Assembly (NCBI GenBank): GCA_009773565.1
Contig: WSXY01000001.1
Coordinates: 124,001-188,000, forward strand
Origin: Actinomycetota bacterium
GTDB taxonomy: Bacteria > Actinomycetota > Coriobacteriia > Anaerosomatales > Anaerosomataceae
Reading direction: 5' to 3'
DNA: 64,000 bases
The position numbers were made by a program, and so were the translations under genes. Within the stretch, counting starts at the first letter, position 1. The number at the start of each line of letters is the position of its first letter. This document shows, piece by piece, positions 44,126 to 54,801 of this stretch. The notes beneath the pieces were generated by a model that did not search any database, was not told the DNA's origin, and worked only from the letters and a program-made list of their open reading frames with translations.

Positions 44126-44171
44126 TCACACTAGTTCTACCACAGAATACTATGAAGTTCACACTAGTCAA
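44126..44171 (-). promoter_or_regulatory. PadR operon promoter with two direct repeats
   Basis: On the minus strand TTGACT (44171-44166), 16-bp spacer, TATTCT (44149-44144). TCACACTAGT occurs twice in the forward direction at 44126-44135 and 44159-44168, 33 bp apart. One copy overlaps the -35 and the other covers the start site, as expected for a repressor operator. Confidence 0.6.
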
Positions 44172-44253
44172 GATGTTTCTTGCTGTTTGAGACAAACTCG
44201 CGGGCATCGGGAACCGTCTTAGAGACGAACGTCCCCGACCGAGGAGGTCTGCG

Positions 44254-44619
44254 ATGCGCACAAGGTCCCTTGCAGTGGTAGCCGTTCTCTCAGCCACTCT
44301 CCTGCTATCCGGATGCCTCCCGGGACCGCCCAGTGCTGAACCGTCGATCCGCGGCACGATCACGAGCCTCACGCCGGGCGACGGCAATCTGGGCGCGATC
44401 ATGGTCGAAGGCACCGCCGGGGCTGGAACGTCGTACGACAAAGCATCCGTGAACGTCACGGGCACCACGAAGGTGCTTCTGCGCGGCGCAGATGGCTACG
44501 GGCGTCTCACGTACGCAGAGCTCAAAGTGGGCGACGCGGTCGAAGTCTGGTTCACCGGGGCCGTCGCGGAATCGTATCCAGTGCAGGCAACCGGCGGCAC
44601 GATAGTGGTCGTTCCATGA
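44254..44619 (+). CDS. Small lipoprotein
   Basis: 121 residues. Signal peptide with lipobox LLLSGC (Cys about 21), a short Pro-rich linker and a beta-rich domain (RGTITSLTPGDGNLGAIMVEG, TKVLLRGADGYGRLTYAELKVGDAVEVWFTGAV), a fold pattern resembling DUF3221/YobA proteins. Strong GAGGAGG ribosome binding site. Transcribed divergently from the PadR gene. Function unknown. Confidence 0.78.
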   Translation: MRTRSLAVVAVLSATLLLSGCLPGPPSAEPSIRGTITSLTPGDGNLGAIMVEGTAGAGTSYDKASVNVTGTTKVLLRGADGYGRLTYAELKVGDAVEVWFTGAVAESYPVQATGGTIVVVP

Positions 44620-44725
44620 CGCCGCGCATCCGATAGCCACGTGCCGTACGTCACACCGGGGTTGCGGGGAGCGTTCGACGTGCCGATACTCTAGGGCGTA
44701 CCCCGGACGCTGAAGGAGCCGCTCC

Positions 44726-46225
44726 ATGCACCGCAGCCCGCGACCGGCCTTGCGAAGTGTGGCCGTCGTAACACTCGCACTCGTGATGGCATTCGCCACC
44801 GCGTCCCCCGCTTTCGCTGCAATGTCTCGATCGCTTGTGATGCAGCGCGCGCAGACCTGGGTCGATTTCGTAATACCGTATAGCCAATCGGCGTATCGCG
44901 ACATGAGTAACAACGCCGTGGGCTTCAGCAGCGGGTGGCGAACGGACTGCTCCGGCTTCGTCTCGATGTCGTGGAACACCTTCAAGCCGGGCTACTCGAC
45001 GCGCACGCTCCAGCAAACATCAACCCGCATCACAAAAGAGGCACTCCAGCCCGGCGATGCGCTCATCGCGTACAACTACCACGCCGTCATCTTCGGCGGG
45101 TGGGCCGACGCTGAGCGGACGCAGTTCTACGAGTATCAGATGGGCTCCGAGGTTGCCTCAGGCGATGGAACCGGCATGCATATCGAGGAGTACCCCGGCT
45201 ACTCGCCGCCGGACCGCCCGTACTACCCCTACCGCCTGAACGGCATCACCGAGAATATCGACTACGCGGGCCACATCGAGCCCATCGAGGGTATGACTCG
45301 CTACAGCACCGCGCTTGCCGCATCGCGCTCCGCCTTCGCAACCGGAAGCGCCGGCACGGTCATCGTCGCCTCGGGCGACAACTGGCCTGACGCGCTCGGC
45401 GCTTCGGCGCTTGCTGGTGCCGTCGGCGGCCCGGTCTTGCTGACCCGCCCCGATTCGCTCCCTGCCGAAGTCTCAAGCGAGATCGCCCGTCTCGGCGCTC
45501 ACGAGGTTATCGTGGTCGGCGGCACGGGCGCGGTCAGTGCGAAGGTGTTCCGGGCGCTCGATGACCTGGCGAGCGTGACGCCCACGCGTGTCGCCGGTGG
45601 CGACCGATACTCGACGGCCGCACGTGTCGCCAGGGAGACGGTGCGAAGGCTGAAGCTACGCGGCCCCTACGACGGTACCGTCTTCATCACGACCGGTACG
45701 AACTTCCCTGACGCACTTGCTGCCTCGTCGCTCGCCGCGAAGTCGGGCTGGCCCATCTTGCTTACCCAGAGCGGGACGCTCAGCAGCGACACGTCTGCAG
45801 CGATAGCCGCGATCGGCGCGAGTTCAGCGATCATCCTCGGAGGTACGGCCCCGGTCAGCGCCTCTATCGAAGCATCGCTTGTCGCGGACATGGGTTCAAG
45901 CGAGGTCACGCGCGTCGCAGGCATCAACCGCTACGACACCGCTTTCAGAATTGCCGAGTACGGCATGACGAACTGTGGCCTCGGGGTTGCGGGCGTAGCC
46001 ATCGCAACAGGCACGGATTTCCCCGACGCACTCGCGGGCGGCGTCATGGCAGGTAGAGGCGGCACGCTCCTGCTCCTAACACCTCCCGGATCGCTCGACC
46101 CGGACGTGGCCGAACTGCTCCTGCAGCGAGCCGCTGAAGTCGGTGTTCCGCGCGTCCTCGGAGGAACGTCAGCTGTGAGGCCGATCGTGCGCGAGGCGAT
46201 TGCGCTCGCGCTCGGGGTGGAGTAG
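44726..46225 (+). CDS. Secreted NlpC/P60-type protein with cell-wall-binding repeats
   Basis: 499 residues. Signal peptide ending ASPAFAA (about residue 32). A CHAP/NlpC-P60-like catalytic domain follows (35-185): the cysteine C75 in WRTDCSGFVSMSW and histidine H119 in NYHAVIFGGW correspond to the Cys/His pair of this hydrolase class. Three cell wall binding repeat 2 units fill the rest: GMTRYSTALAASRSAF, RVAGGDRYSTAARVARE and INRYDTAFRIAEYG. A secreted peptidoglycan hydrolase tethered to the wall is the natural reading. It shares the repeat type with the protein at 1-679 but only this one has an enzyme domain. Confidence 0.85.
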   Translation: MHRSPRPALRSVAVVTLALVMAFATASPAFAAMSRSLVMQRAQTWVDFVIPYSQSAYRDMSNNAVGFSSGWRTDCSGFVSMSWNTFKPGYSTRTLQQTSTRITKEALQPGDALIAYNYHAVIFGGWADAERTQFYEYQMGSEVASGDGTGMHIEEYPGYSPPDRPYYPYRLNGITENIDYAGHIEPIEGMTRYSTALAASRSAFATGSAGTVIVASGDNWPDALGASALAGAVGGPVLLTRPDSLPAEVSSEIARLGAHEVIVVGGTGAVSAKVFRALDDLASVTPTRVAGGDRYSTAARVARETVRRLKLRGPYDGTVFITTGTNFPDALAASSLAAKSGWPILLTQSGTLSSDTSAAIAAIGASSAIILGGTAPVSASIEASLVADMGSSEVTRVAGINRYDTAFRIAEYGMTNCGLGVAGVAIATGTDFPDALAGGVMAGRGGTLLLLTPPGSLDPDVAELLLQRAAEVGVPRVLGGTSAVRPIVREAIALALGVE

Positions 46226-46681
46226 TTACCCCTCGGCCATCTCACGCTTGTAGGTGGCAATCGCGTCCCGGTACTCGGGCGTGCCCGTACCGAGGATCTG
46301 CGTTGCGAGAATCGCCGCGTTCTTCGCGCCGTTGATGGCCACGCACGCAACCGGCACGCCGGTCGGCATCTGGACCATCGACAGCAACGAGTCGAGTCCG
46401 CCAAGATCGCTCGTCTTCATCGGGACGGTGATGACCGGAAGGGGCGTGTATGCGGCAACCACGCCCCCAAGATGCGCTGCCTTACCGGCAGCTGCCACGA
46501 TGACACGCAGGCCGCGATCGGCCGCAGTTGCCGCCCACTCATGCACCTTCGCCGGCTGACGATGTGCAGAGGCGACCAGAACCTCGTACGGCACGCCGAG
46601 CGCATCGAGCTGCTTCGCGCACTCCTCCATGACCGACATGTCAGAGGAGCTACCCATGATGATCCCGACGAGTGCTGACAC
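46226..46681 (-). CDS. purE: N5-carboxyaminoimidazole ribonucleotide mutase/AIR carboxylase
   Basis: 151 residues. Purine synthesis step forming 4-carboxy-AIR. The signature GIIMGSSSDMSVMEEC, VASAHRQPAKVHEW, AAAGKAAHLGGVVAAYTPLPVITVPM and INGAKNAAILATQIL are all typical. GTG start with AAGGAGG 8 nt upstream. The stop abuts that of the surface protein on the other strand. With purD and purA downstream it forms a purine cluster, interrupted by a lipoprotein and a radical SAM gene. Confidence 0.96.
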   Translation of the reverse strand: MSALVGIIMGSSSDMSVMEECAKQLDALGVPYEVLVASAHRQPAKVHEWAATAADRGLRVIVAAAGKAAHLGGVVAAYTPLPVITVPMKTSDLGGLDSLLSMVQMPTGVPVACVAINGAKNAAILATQILGTGTPEYRDAIATYKREMAEG

Positions 46682-46704
46682 CGTAGCGCCTCCTTGGGCC
46701 GGGG

Positions 46705-47280
46705 CTATTTGCCGAGGCCTTGATCGGTGAAATACTTGGACGACGCACTTTCCTTCTCGGTGACCTGCGCGTCAAGGTCGGTGAGCTTCTGCGAAGTATC
46801 CTCGATTGCCGTCGAAAGCGCCTCGGCCTTCGCGCCGTCGGTGCTGCCGGACTCGATCATGCCGTAGAGCGCCTTCGTGTCAGCGATGAGCTTGATACCC
46901 AGATCGTCGATCTGTCCGAGAAGGTTCGCAATCTCAACCTGCTGCTTCGCGTACTCCTTGACCTGCTCCTTGACGTCGTACGCGCCGATCTTCTCGAACT
47001 CGGCCTTCACAGCGGCAATGACGACTTTGCGCTCCTCGAACTTAGCCGTGGCGGCGTCAAGAGCGGCGATGCCCGGTTTCACGCCCGCTGGCGTCATGGT
47101 GACCGCAGAGGCATCGTCCATGAGCGTGGAGATCTGGTTGTCGAGCTCCGTGTACGCCTGAGCCTGCACGTTGGCGGCCTCGATTGCGGCGTTTGCGTCC
47201 TTCGTCTGATCGCACCCCGAAACGCCGAAGAGAAGAACGACCGCGAGGGCGGCGATAAGGAGCTTCGTGGAGCGGGTCAT
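46705..47280 (-). CDS. Coiled-coil lipoprotein
   Basis: 191 residues. Lipobox FGVSGC (Cys about 23) after a hydrophobic leader, then almost entirely alpha-helical, Ala/Glu/Lys-rich sequence (DANAAIEAANVQAQAYTELDNQISTLMDDA..., KAEFEKIGAYDVKEQVKEYAKQQVEIANLLGQIDDL) consistent with an extended coiled coil. ATG at 47280 with AAGGGGGA upstream. No family recognised. Positioned between purE and the radical SAM gene on the same strand. Confidence 0.72.
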   Translation of the reverse strand: MTRSTKLLIAALAVVLLFGVSGCDQTKDANAAIEAANVQAQAYTELDNQISTLMDDASAVTMTPAGVKPGIAALDAATAKFEERKVVIAAVKAEFEKIGAYDVKEQVKEYAKQQVEIANLLGQIDDLGIKLIADTKALYGMIESGSTDGAKAEALSTAIEDTSQKLTDLDAQVTEKESASSKYFTDQGLGK

Positions 47281-47353
47281 CTGTCCCCCTTGCGAACGAG
47301 TCCGAACGCTCCGAATGGTAGCGGAGCACGCCCCGTGCGGCAAACAAATGCGG

Positions 47354-48703
47354 CTACGGCAGCGGCTTCTCGGTCGCCTCTGCGGCCGCGCACGCGCCCG
47401 CGTCCGCGCATGCGGGCGCACCATCACCGAAGAGGAGCTGACGCTCATCATCAGGTAGACCGGCCCGTGCGGAGTCGCGGAGGCTGTTCAGGTTCGCGAA
47501 CATCTGCCGCATCATCGCAACGGTGAGGTAGCGGCCCTTGGGCGTCAGCGTGAACTCCTCGGCGTTGTCGGTCGCGAAAGCACCGGCCACGCGGAAGAAG
47601 CTGACCTCGGGGAACAGGCCTCGTTCGGGCGTGGTGCCGAATTCGGTAAAGAACTCGCGCTTGTCGAGACGCAGACCGAAGAGGTCCATGAGGAAGCGGT
47701 AGCGCATTCGGTCCTTGAGCGTGGAGCGCCTGCAGCCGAGCGATACCGCCTGGTGACCCGCTTCTATCGCGTCGCCGTACTTGCGCAGCGAGAAGGTGTT
47801 CACGAAGATTTTCCCGCTGAGGTACGAGAACGCGCCGGAGCCGATACCGACATACTCCTCGTAGTCGACGATGTACTCGTCGATCATCCCGCCGCCTGTG
47901 CGCGAGAATGTCCAGGCGGTCGCGTGCTCGAAGGTGTCCGAAAGCTCGCGCGAGAGGATCTCGTAGTAGCGGGCCTCTCGGCCATAGTCGACCATGCCGA
48001 CGGTGCGCTTGAGCGCGGTCGCCACCGAGCGCGACGCCATGAGCGGGTAGAAGGTCGTCTGGTTGCACTTGCTCGCCTTGAGCATCTCGATGTCTTTGAG
48101 CAGGTGTGCCTCGGTCTGGCTCGGGAAGTTGAAGATCATGTCCACGTTGAGCGAGTGGAAGAAGCCCTCAAGCGACTGCAGGCGCTCGAGGATCTCCTCG
48201 CCGGCGCCGTACTTGTCGAAGCGGTCCATCTGCTTGAGAAGGCCGTTGTCGAACGACTGCACGCCCACCGAGAAGCGCTGCACGCGGTCTTTGAGCGGCT
48301 CGAGGATCTCGGGAATGAGGTGGTTCGGGTTGGTCTCGGTGGAGACTTCCTTGATGTTGAAGAGCTCGCGCGCGAGATCGATCGTCTGCACGAGTTCGTC
48401 GATGAGGATCGTCGGCGTGCCCCCGCCGATGTAGAGGGCCGGGAAGTCATAACCCTTCTCGGCGATCATGCGCATCTCATCACGGAGGTTCTTGAAGTAG
48501 CGCCGCGCGGTCTCATCCCTGAATGGGAAGCGGTTGAAAGAGCAATACGGGCAGAGCCGCTCGCAGAATGGGATGTGGGCGTAGAGCATGTACGGGCGCC
48601 CGGGAACCGGGCCGGGAAGCCCGGCGACCGGCTTCGGATCGTCCGAGAAGTACGCGCCTTGCGCGATCTCAACCGCCCGCGAGAGTACCCGTTCTGTCAG
48701 CAC
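47354..48703 (-). CDS. HemN/HemW-like radical SAM protein
   Basis: 449 residues. Radical SAM core with the cluster motif C-x3-C-x2-C as CERLCPYCSF (about 48-57), then YIGGGTPTILIDEL, VSTETNPNHLIPEIL, RFSVGVQSFDNGLLKQMDRFDKY and NVDMIFNFPSQTEAHL, typical of the coproporphyrinogen dehydrogenase/HutW-ChuW-like group. The C-terminus has a winged-helix-like domain (RMRYRFLMDLFGLRLDKREF). HemN-type enzymes make protoporphyrin anaerobically; related ones degrade heme or serve as chaperones. No other heme gene adjoins. GTG start is 3 nt after the purD stop, with GGGAAGG. Confidence 0.85.
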   Translation of the reverse strand: MLTERVLSRAVEIAQGAYFSDDPKPVAGLPGPVPGRPYMLYAHIPFCERLCPYCSFNRFPFRDETARRYFKNLRDEMRMIAEKGYDFPALYIGGGTPTILIDELVQTIDLARELFNIKEVSTETNPNHLIPEILEPLKDRVQRFSVGVQSFDNGLLKQMDRFDKYGAGEEILERLQSLEGFFHSLNVDMIFNFPSQTEAHLLKDIEMLKASKCNQTTFYPLMASRSVATALKRTVGMVDYGREARYYEILSRELSDTFEHATAWTFSRTGGGMIDEYIVDYEEYVGIGSGAFSYLSGKIFVNTFSLRKYGDAIEAGHQAVSLGCRRSTLKDRMRYRFLMDLFGLRLDKREFFTEFGTTPERGLFPEVSFFRVAGAFATDNAEEFTLTPKGRYLTVAMMRQMFANLNSLRDSARAGLPDDERQLLFGDGAPACADAGACAAAEATEKPLP

Positions 48704-48706
48704 AAC

Positions 48707-49978
48707 TTAAGCCTTCCCAAGCGCCTTAAGCCCGATATCCGTCCGGTACTGCATACCCGCGAACGAGATGCAGCTGACAGCCTCATACGCGCGCTCGCGC
48801 GCCTCGGCCATTGTGGGAGCGAGCGCCGTCACGTTCAGGACGCGCCCACCGTCGGTCACGAGTGTGCCGTCATCTTCAAGCTTCGTACCGGCGTGGTAGA
48901 CGGTGACGCCGGGAACCTTTTCGGCCTCGGCAACGCCCGAGATCGGCACCCCCGTCTTGTAGTCGGCAGGATAACCGCCCGATGCGAGCACAACGGAAAC
49001 CGCCGCGTCGTCGCTCCACTCAAGCGTGATCTCCGAGAGGCGCTTTTCGGCCACTGCGAGCAAGACATCCACGAGGTCGGTCTTGAGGAGCGGCAGGATG
49101 ACCTGCGTCTCCGGATCGCCGAAGCGGGCATTGTACTCGAGAACCTTCGGGCCGTCGGCGGTGAGAATGAACCCGCCGTAAAGTACGCCGCGGTAGTCAA
49201 TGCCCTCGTCGCGCATGCCGGCAACGGTGCGCTCGAGAATAGAGACCATCTCGGCAAGCGTCGCATCGTCAACGACGGGAACTGGCGTGTACACGCCCAT
49301 GCCGCCGGTATTGGGACCCTCGTCGTTGTCGCGCGCACGCTTGTGATCCTGCGCAGGCACCATCGGGAGCACCGTCTCGCCATCAGTAAAGGCGAGGAGT
49401 GAGCATTCCGGGCCCGCGAGATACTCCTCGATTACAACGACCTCGCCCGACTCGCCAAAGTCGCCTGCGAAACACGCATGCACTGCTGTTCGTGCGGTCT
49501 CTACATCCATCGCAACGACCACGCCCTTGCCGCCGGCGAGGCCGTCGGCTTTGACGACGATCGGGGCACCCATCTGCTCGATGTAAACGACAGCCGCGTC
49601 TTCCCCCTCGAATGCGTCGCCCTTTGCCGTCGGAACTCCGTGGCGCTCCATGAGGTCCTTGGCAAACACCTTGGAGCCCTCGATCTGCGCCCCGGCAGCC
49701 CCGGGACCAAAACATGGGATGCCCGCAACCTCAAGGAGATTCGCGAGACCGACGACGAGCGGACCTTCAGGACCGCACACGACAAGGTCGATGCTGTTGT
49801 TCTCGGCCCAGTCGACTATGTAAGCGGGATCATCGAGGTCGAGTTTTACCCCGACCGCGAGAGCTGCCGTGCCGCCATTACCAGGGGTGCAATACAGCGT
49901 GGGATTGTGTACTGATCGGGCAAGCGCTTCAACGATAGCGTGCTCACGACCGCCACCACCGACGACGAGGATGCGCAT
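48707..49978 (-). CDS. purD: Phosphoribosylamine-glycine ligase
   Basis: 423 residues, ATP-grasp enzyme joining glycine to phosphoribosylamine. Motifs: [62 protein letters not shown] (ATP-grasp loop), [16 protein letters not shown], and [45 protein letters not shown] at 49978 with AAGGAG. It follows purA after an intergenic 141-bp nested inverted repeat, and precedes the radical SAM gene. Confidence 0.97.
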   Translation of the reverse strand: MRILVVGGGGREHAIVEALARSVHNPTLYCTPGNGGTAALAVGVKLDLDDPAYIVDWAENNSIDLVVCGPEGPLVVGLANLLEVAGIPCFGPGAAGAQIEGSKVFAKDLMERHGVPTAKGDAFEGEDAAVVYIEQMGAPIVVKADGLAGGKGVVVAMDVETARTAVHACFAGDFGESGEVVVIEEYLAGPECSLLAFTDGETVLPMVPAQDHKRARDNDEGPNTGGMGVYTPVPVVDDATLAEMVSILERTVAGMRDEGIDYRGVLYGGFILTADGPKVLEYNARFGDPETQVILPLLKTDLVDVLLAVAEKRLSEITLEWSDDAAVSVVLASGGYPADYKTGVPISGVAEAEKVPGVTVYHAGTKLEDDGTLVTDGGRVLNVTALAPTMAEARERAYEAVSCISFAGMQYRTDIGLKALGKA

Positions 49979-50076
49979 GGGGTTCTCCTTGCTTAACGGT
50001 TCGCGTATTCCGGCGCGACAGGATGAAGTACCAGCAACCGCATCTTATCAGACGACAAGCATGTAGCCGTCCCGCA

Positions 50077-50217
50077 GCCCCGGGTGGCGGAGGGGCTCGC
50101 CGCAAGTTCCGCAGCCGGGGACAACGCAGGGAAAGCCGCCCTTGAGGCGGCTTTCCCTGCGTTGCGGGCCCCCGGCAAGGACTGTTTGAAGCGGCGAGCC
50201 CCTCCGCCACCCGGGGC
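50077..50217. repeat. 141-bp nested inverted repeat between purA and purD
   Basis: Outer arms: 27 bp perfect at 50077-50103 and 50191-50217. Middle stem: GCCGGGG (50114-50120)/CCCCGGC (50170-50176). Inner: 19 bp perfect, 50122-50140 and 50146-50164, with loop CTTGA. Only two short internal loops interrupt a single long hairpin. The size and palindromic form suggest a miniature element or a large transcript-end structure. No other copy is seen in this window. Confidence 0.85.
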
Positions 50218-50231
50218 CCCACGCGTCTCGC

Positions 50232-51745
<1,514 letters not shown>

Positions 51746-51778
51746 AGTGAGCGATAACTACGCAGTCGAGGAGATGAC

Positions 51779-53005
51779 GTGTCGGAAGAGCGGACTACAG
51801 GCGTGGCAGCGGACGTGAGGAAGCGTCTCACGATCGTCGCCGTCGGCCTCGTTCTCCTCGGTGTAGCGAGTTACGCGGTGTCGTACTTCCAGCGCCAGGG
51901 CTCGCTGGATCGCGCGTTTCTCGAAGTCGCCGGCAACGTCCGCGCCGAGACCTACACCGTACGCGCGCCCGCACTCACGCTCCCCACTCCCGACTATACC
52001 GTGGGCATCCCGTCGACAGCGGCACCCAAGGCCCCGAAACGCACGAGTGCCGCCGTCGGATCCTCCGGCCAGCCTGTCGTTTCCGGCCGTCTCACCGCGG
52101 TCTACGTGACCGAAGGTGACCGCATCGTCGCAGGAGCTCCCCTCGCGAAGCTTGAGACGACGATGCTTGACCTCGGTGTCCAGCAAGCACTGACTGCGGC
52201 AACAAAAGCACGAGCGGACGTCGCCGTGCTCGGCGATACGCTGAACACGCTCGGCAGCACCCAGGCGGATCTTGCGAAAGCGAAGCGCGACCTACAGAGC
52301 GCGCTTGCAAAGGCGAAGGTGCAGCGGGCGGACCTCGCCGCGCAGCTGGCGCAGCTCCAGAGTATGCCGACCCCGCCGCCCGGCTCCGTACCCCCGAGCG
52401 GCACGCCGATGCCGAATCGCGCCGCACTCATCGCCAGACTCAAGTCAGCGCTCACGGGAATCGATGCCGGCATCGCGAAGATGTCATCCGGCCTGCGCAC
52501 GATGGCTTCCGGCTCGGCAAAGCTCGCCGACGCCAAGACGACTGTCCGTAACGGTCGGGATCTCCTCACCGTCGTCGCCGACGGTCGCGATGTGGCAGTC
52601 GACATCGCTCGGGCTCGTCTTAACGCCGCGGTCATCACCTCGCCGGTCGGGGGCCTCGTCATCTTCGCGCGGCGCACCGGTGACGTGGCGATGATGAATG
52701 CGCCGCTCGTCAAGATCCGTCCGGATTCACCCGCACTCGTCGACACCTATCTCACCGCTGAGCAACTCGCGCACGTGCGCACGGGTGCGCGCGCTGAAGT
52801 CACCTACGATTCCTCGCCGGGATCGGTGCTCACCGGTCGGATCACGAGCATCGCCGACTCCTCGGCGTTCCCGCCCACCGCATTCCCCACCGACATCGTG
52901 CACATGACGCGCACGACCCGCGTGACGATCACCCTTGACGACGGCGAGCGGCCTCCGGCCGGAACGCCGGTAGACATCACGATCCGGACGGACTCGCGCG
53001 GCTGA
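51779..53005 (+). CDS. HlyD-family membrane fusion protein
   Basis: 408 residues. N-terminal anchor (LTIVAVGLVLLGVASYAVSYF), a Pro/Ala-rich region, half-lipoyl domain SGRLTAVYVTEGDRIVAGAPLAKLE, a long coiled-coil interrupted by a Pro-rich loop (SMPTPPPGSVPPSGTPMP), then VITSPVGGLVIFARRTGDV and a beta-barrel/membrane-proximal C-terminus. GTG start with GAGGAG 6 nt upstream. First gene of the six-gene exporter operon; two adaptor-like proteins in one operon are unusual (see next gene). Confidence 0.88.
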   Translation: MSEERTTGVAADVRKRLTIVAVGLVLLGVASYAVSYFQRQGSLDRAFLEVAGNVRAETYTVRAPALTLPTPDYTVGIPSTAAPKAPKRTSAAVGSSGQPVVSGRLTAVYVTEGDRIVAGAPLAKLETTMLDLGVQQALTAATKARADVAVLGDTLNTLGSTQADLAKAKRDLQSALAKAKVQRADLAAQLAQLQSMPTPPPGSVPPSGTPMPNRAALIARLKSALTGIDAGIAKMSSGLRTMASGSAKLADAKTTVRNGRDLLTVVADGRDVAVDIARARLNAAVITSPVGGLVIFARRTGDVAMMNAPLVKIRPDSPALVDTYLTAEQLAHVRTGARAEVTYDSSPGSVLTGRITSIADSSAFPPTAFPTDIVHMTRTTRVTITLDDGERPPAGTPVDITIRTDSRG

Positions 53006-53044
53006 AGCGCGGCGAAGCAGTAGCAGACAGGAGCGTTGACCGAT

Positions 53045-53812
53045 ATGAAACGCATCATCCCCATCGTCCTCGTGCTGGCAGTAATCGGCGTCGCCGCCTG
53101 GTACTTCCTGCTTGGCGGGAAAGCGTCTTCGGCGCCCGCCGGCCTCGGGGGAAGCGGAACGGTTGAGACCGACACGGTTGTCGTCTCGCCACAGAGCTCC
53201 GGGCGCATCATCGAGGCACCCTCAGAGGACGGCGTACCCGTGAAGAAGGGTGACGTGCTCTACAAGCTCGATCCCGCCATGGCTGACCTCCAGGTACAGC
53301 AGGCCGAGGCAGGCGTCGCAGCTGCTCAGGCCGCCTATCAGCAAGCAATTGACGACGATAAGACGAAAGCCGAGATCGCCGCCGCTAAAGCGCAGCTCGA
53401 CCAGGCAAAGGTCGCTGTCGCCATGGCGAAGGTGCAGCGTGGCTACATGACGATCTCCTCGCCGATCGACGGCGTTCTCACCAACGTCGTGCTTAAAGCC
53501 GGCGAGAATGCGCTGCCCGGTTCGACACTCGCAGTCGTGAGCAACCCGGCGAGCCTCACCGTGACGGTCTACGTTCCGGAGAACCAGATCGGCCAGGTCA
53601 AGACGGGCCAGGCAGGCACACTCACCACAGACTCCCTCACTAAGGAGTACGGCGCGGTCGTCGTATTCATCGGATCGCAGGCCGAGTACACACCCGCCTC
53701 GATCGAGACGAAGGACCAGCGCACTAAGCTCGTGTACAAGGTGCGCCTCCGCATCACTGACGCCGACAGTGCGCTCAAGCCCGGCATGCCCGCAGACGTG
53801 GTGCTCAGGTGA
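53045..53812 (+). CDS. HlyD-family membrane fusion protein (short)
   Basis: 255 residues. Membrane anchor (IIPIVLVLAVIGVAAWYFLLG), half-lipoyl motif SGRIIEAPSEDGVPVKKGDVLYKLDPAMADLQ, a short coiled coil (about 75-130), the second half YMTISSPIDGVLTNVVLKAGENALPG, and a barrel domain. Closest in plan to YbhG of E. coli, whose operon also has ABC ATPase, two permeases and a TetR regulator. Overlaps the ATPase gene by 4 nt (GTGA). The start ATG 53045 has AGGAG 11 nt upstream; a TTG at 53036 cannot be ruled out. Confidence 0.88.
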   Translation: MKRIIPIVLVLAVIGVAAWYFLLGGKASSAPAGLGGSGTVETDTVVVSPQSSGRIIEAPSEDGVPVKKGDVLYKLDPAMADLQVQQAEAGVAAAQAAYQQAIDDDKTKAEIAAAKAQLDQAKVAVAMAKVQRGYMTISSPIDGVLTNVVLKAGENALPGSTLAVVSNPASLTVTVYVPENQIGQVKTGQAGTLTTDSLTKEYGAVVVFIGSQAEYTPASIETKDQRTKLVYKVRLRITDADSALKPGMPADVVLR

Positions 53813-54801
53813 GCACTGCTCCACAGACAGACGAGCTCGCCCTCGACGTCCGCGATCTACGGCGCACCTTCAAGGACGTCGTGGCGGTCGACGGCGTCAC
53901 CATGACGGTCCCGAGGGGTGAGGTCTTCGGCCTCGTCGGCCCCGACGGCGCCGGCAAATCGACGCTGATCCGCATGATGGCGACCGTGCTCGCACCAACC
54001 GACGGAGACGTGCTGGTGTTCGGCCGCTCGGTCAGGACCGAGGCCGCGAAGGTGAAGCCGCGTATCGGCTATATGTCGCAGGCGTTCTCGCTCTACCGCG
54101 ATCTGACCGTGCGCGAGAATCTCGAGTTCTTCGCGGAGCTTCGTGGCGTCCCGCGCAAGGATATGGCGGCTCGCTCTGCCCGACTGCTCGAGTTCTCCGG
54201 GCTGACCGAGTTCGCAAAGCGCCAGGCGCAGTTCCTCTCGGGCGGGATGAAACAGAAGCTTGCCCTTGCCGCGACACTCATCAGCGAGCCGGACCTGCTC
54301 TTCTTGGACGAGCCGACCACCGGCGTCGATCCCGTATCGCGCCGCGAGTTCTGGCGCATCATCTCGGGACTGCACAGCGAGGGCATCACCGTCTTCGTCG
54401 CGACTCCGTATATGGACGAAGCTGAACGCTGCGATGAGATCGCGTTCATGACGCACGGTCGCATCATCCTGCGCGACACACCTGCCGGCATGAAGAACCG
54501 CGTGCCCGGCCGCGTCGTCGAGATCAACGCGAGTGACTACCGCGCTGCGATGCCGATCGTCCGCGCCCTGCCATTCGTCTCAAGCGTCGAAGTCTCGGGT
54601 GAATACCTACGCGTACTTGTCACCCGTGACGACGCGACTGCCGAGACTGGTCTCCGCACCGCGCTCGAGGCAGCGGGCCTGCGTGTCGACCGCGTCCGAC
54701 CCGTTGCAACCGACCTGGAGATGGCGTTCGCCACGCTCATCCCTACAGCCGTGCTTCCGCATCACGATACGACGGACGAGATCCTGGCGGTGGCCGAATG
54801 A
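53809..54801 (+). CDS. ABC transporter ATP-binding protein (YbhF-like, first half)
   Basis: 330 residues. Walker A GPDGAGKST, Q-loop MSQAFSLYRDLTV, signature LSGGMKQKLALAATLI, Walker B LLFLDEPTTGVDP, H-loop-like VATPYMDEAERC (Thr-Pro in place of the usual Thr-His). It corresponds to one of the two ATPase domains that are fused in YbhF; the other is the gene at 57063-58064, after the permeases. The C-terminal about 90 residues form the regulatory extension. Missing H-loop histidine suggests a degenerate ATP site, a common feature of asymmetric heterodimers. Confidence 0.92.
   Translation: MSTAPQTDELALDVRDLRRTFKDVVAVDGVTMTVPRGEVFGLVGPDGAGKSTLIRMMATVLAPTDGDVLVFGRSVRTEAAKVKPRIGYMSQAFSLYRDLTVRENLEFFAELRGVPRKDMAARSARLLEFSGLTEFAKRQAQFLSGGMKQKLALAATLISEPDLLFLDEPTTGVDPVSRREFWRIISGLHSEGITVFVATPYMDEAERCDEIAFMTHGRIILRDTPAGMKNRVPGRVVEINASDYRAAMPIVRALPFVSSVEVSGEYLRVLVTRDDATAETGLRTALEAAGLRVDRVRPVATDLEMAFATLIPTAVLPHHDTTDEILAVAE

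Noticed and set aside
47753-49402. Plus-strand frame of about 549 codons over the radical SAM and purD genes
   Set aside because: Covers two conserved genes on the opposite strand and has antisense composition; no start signal.
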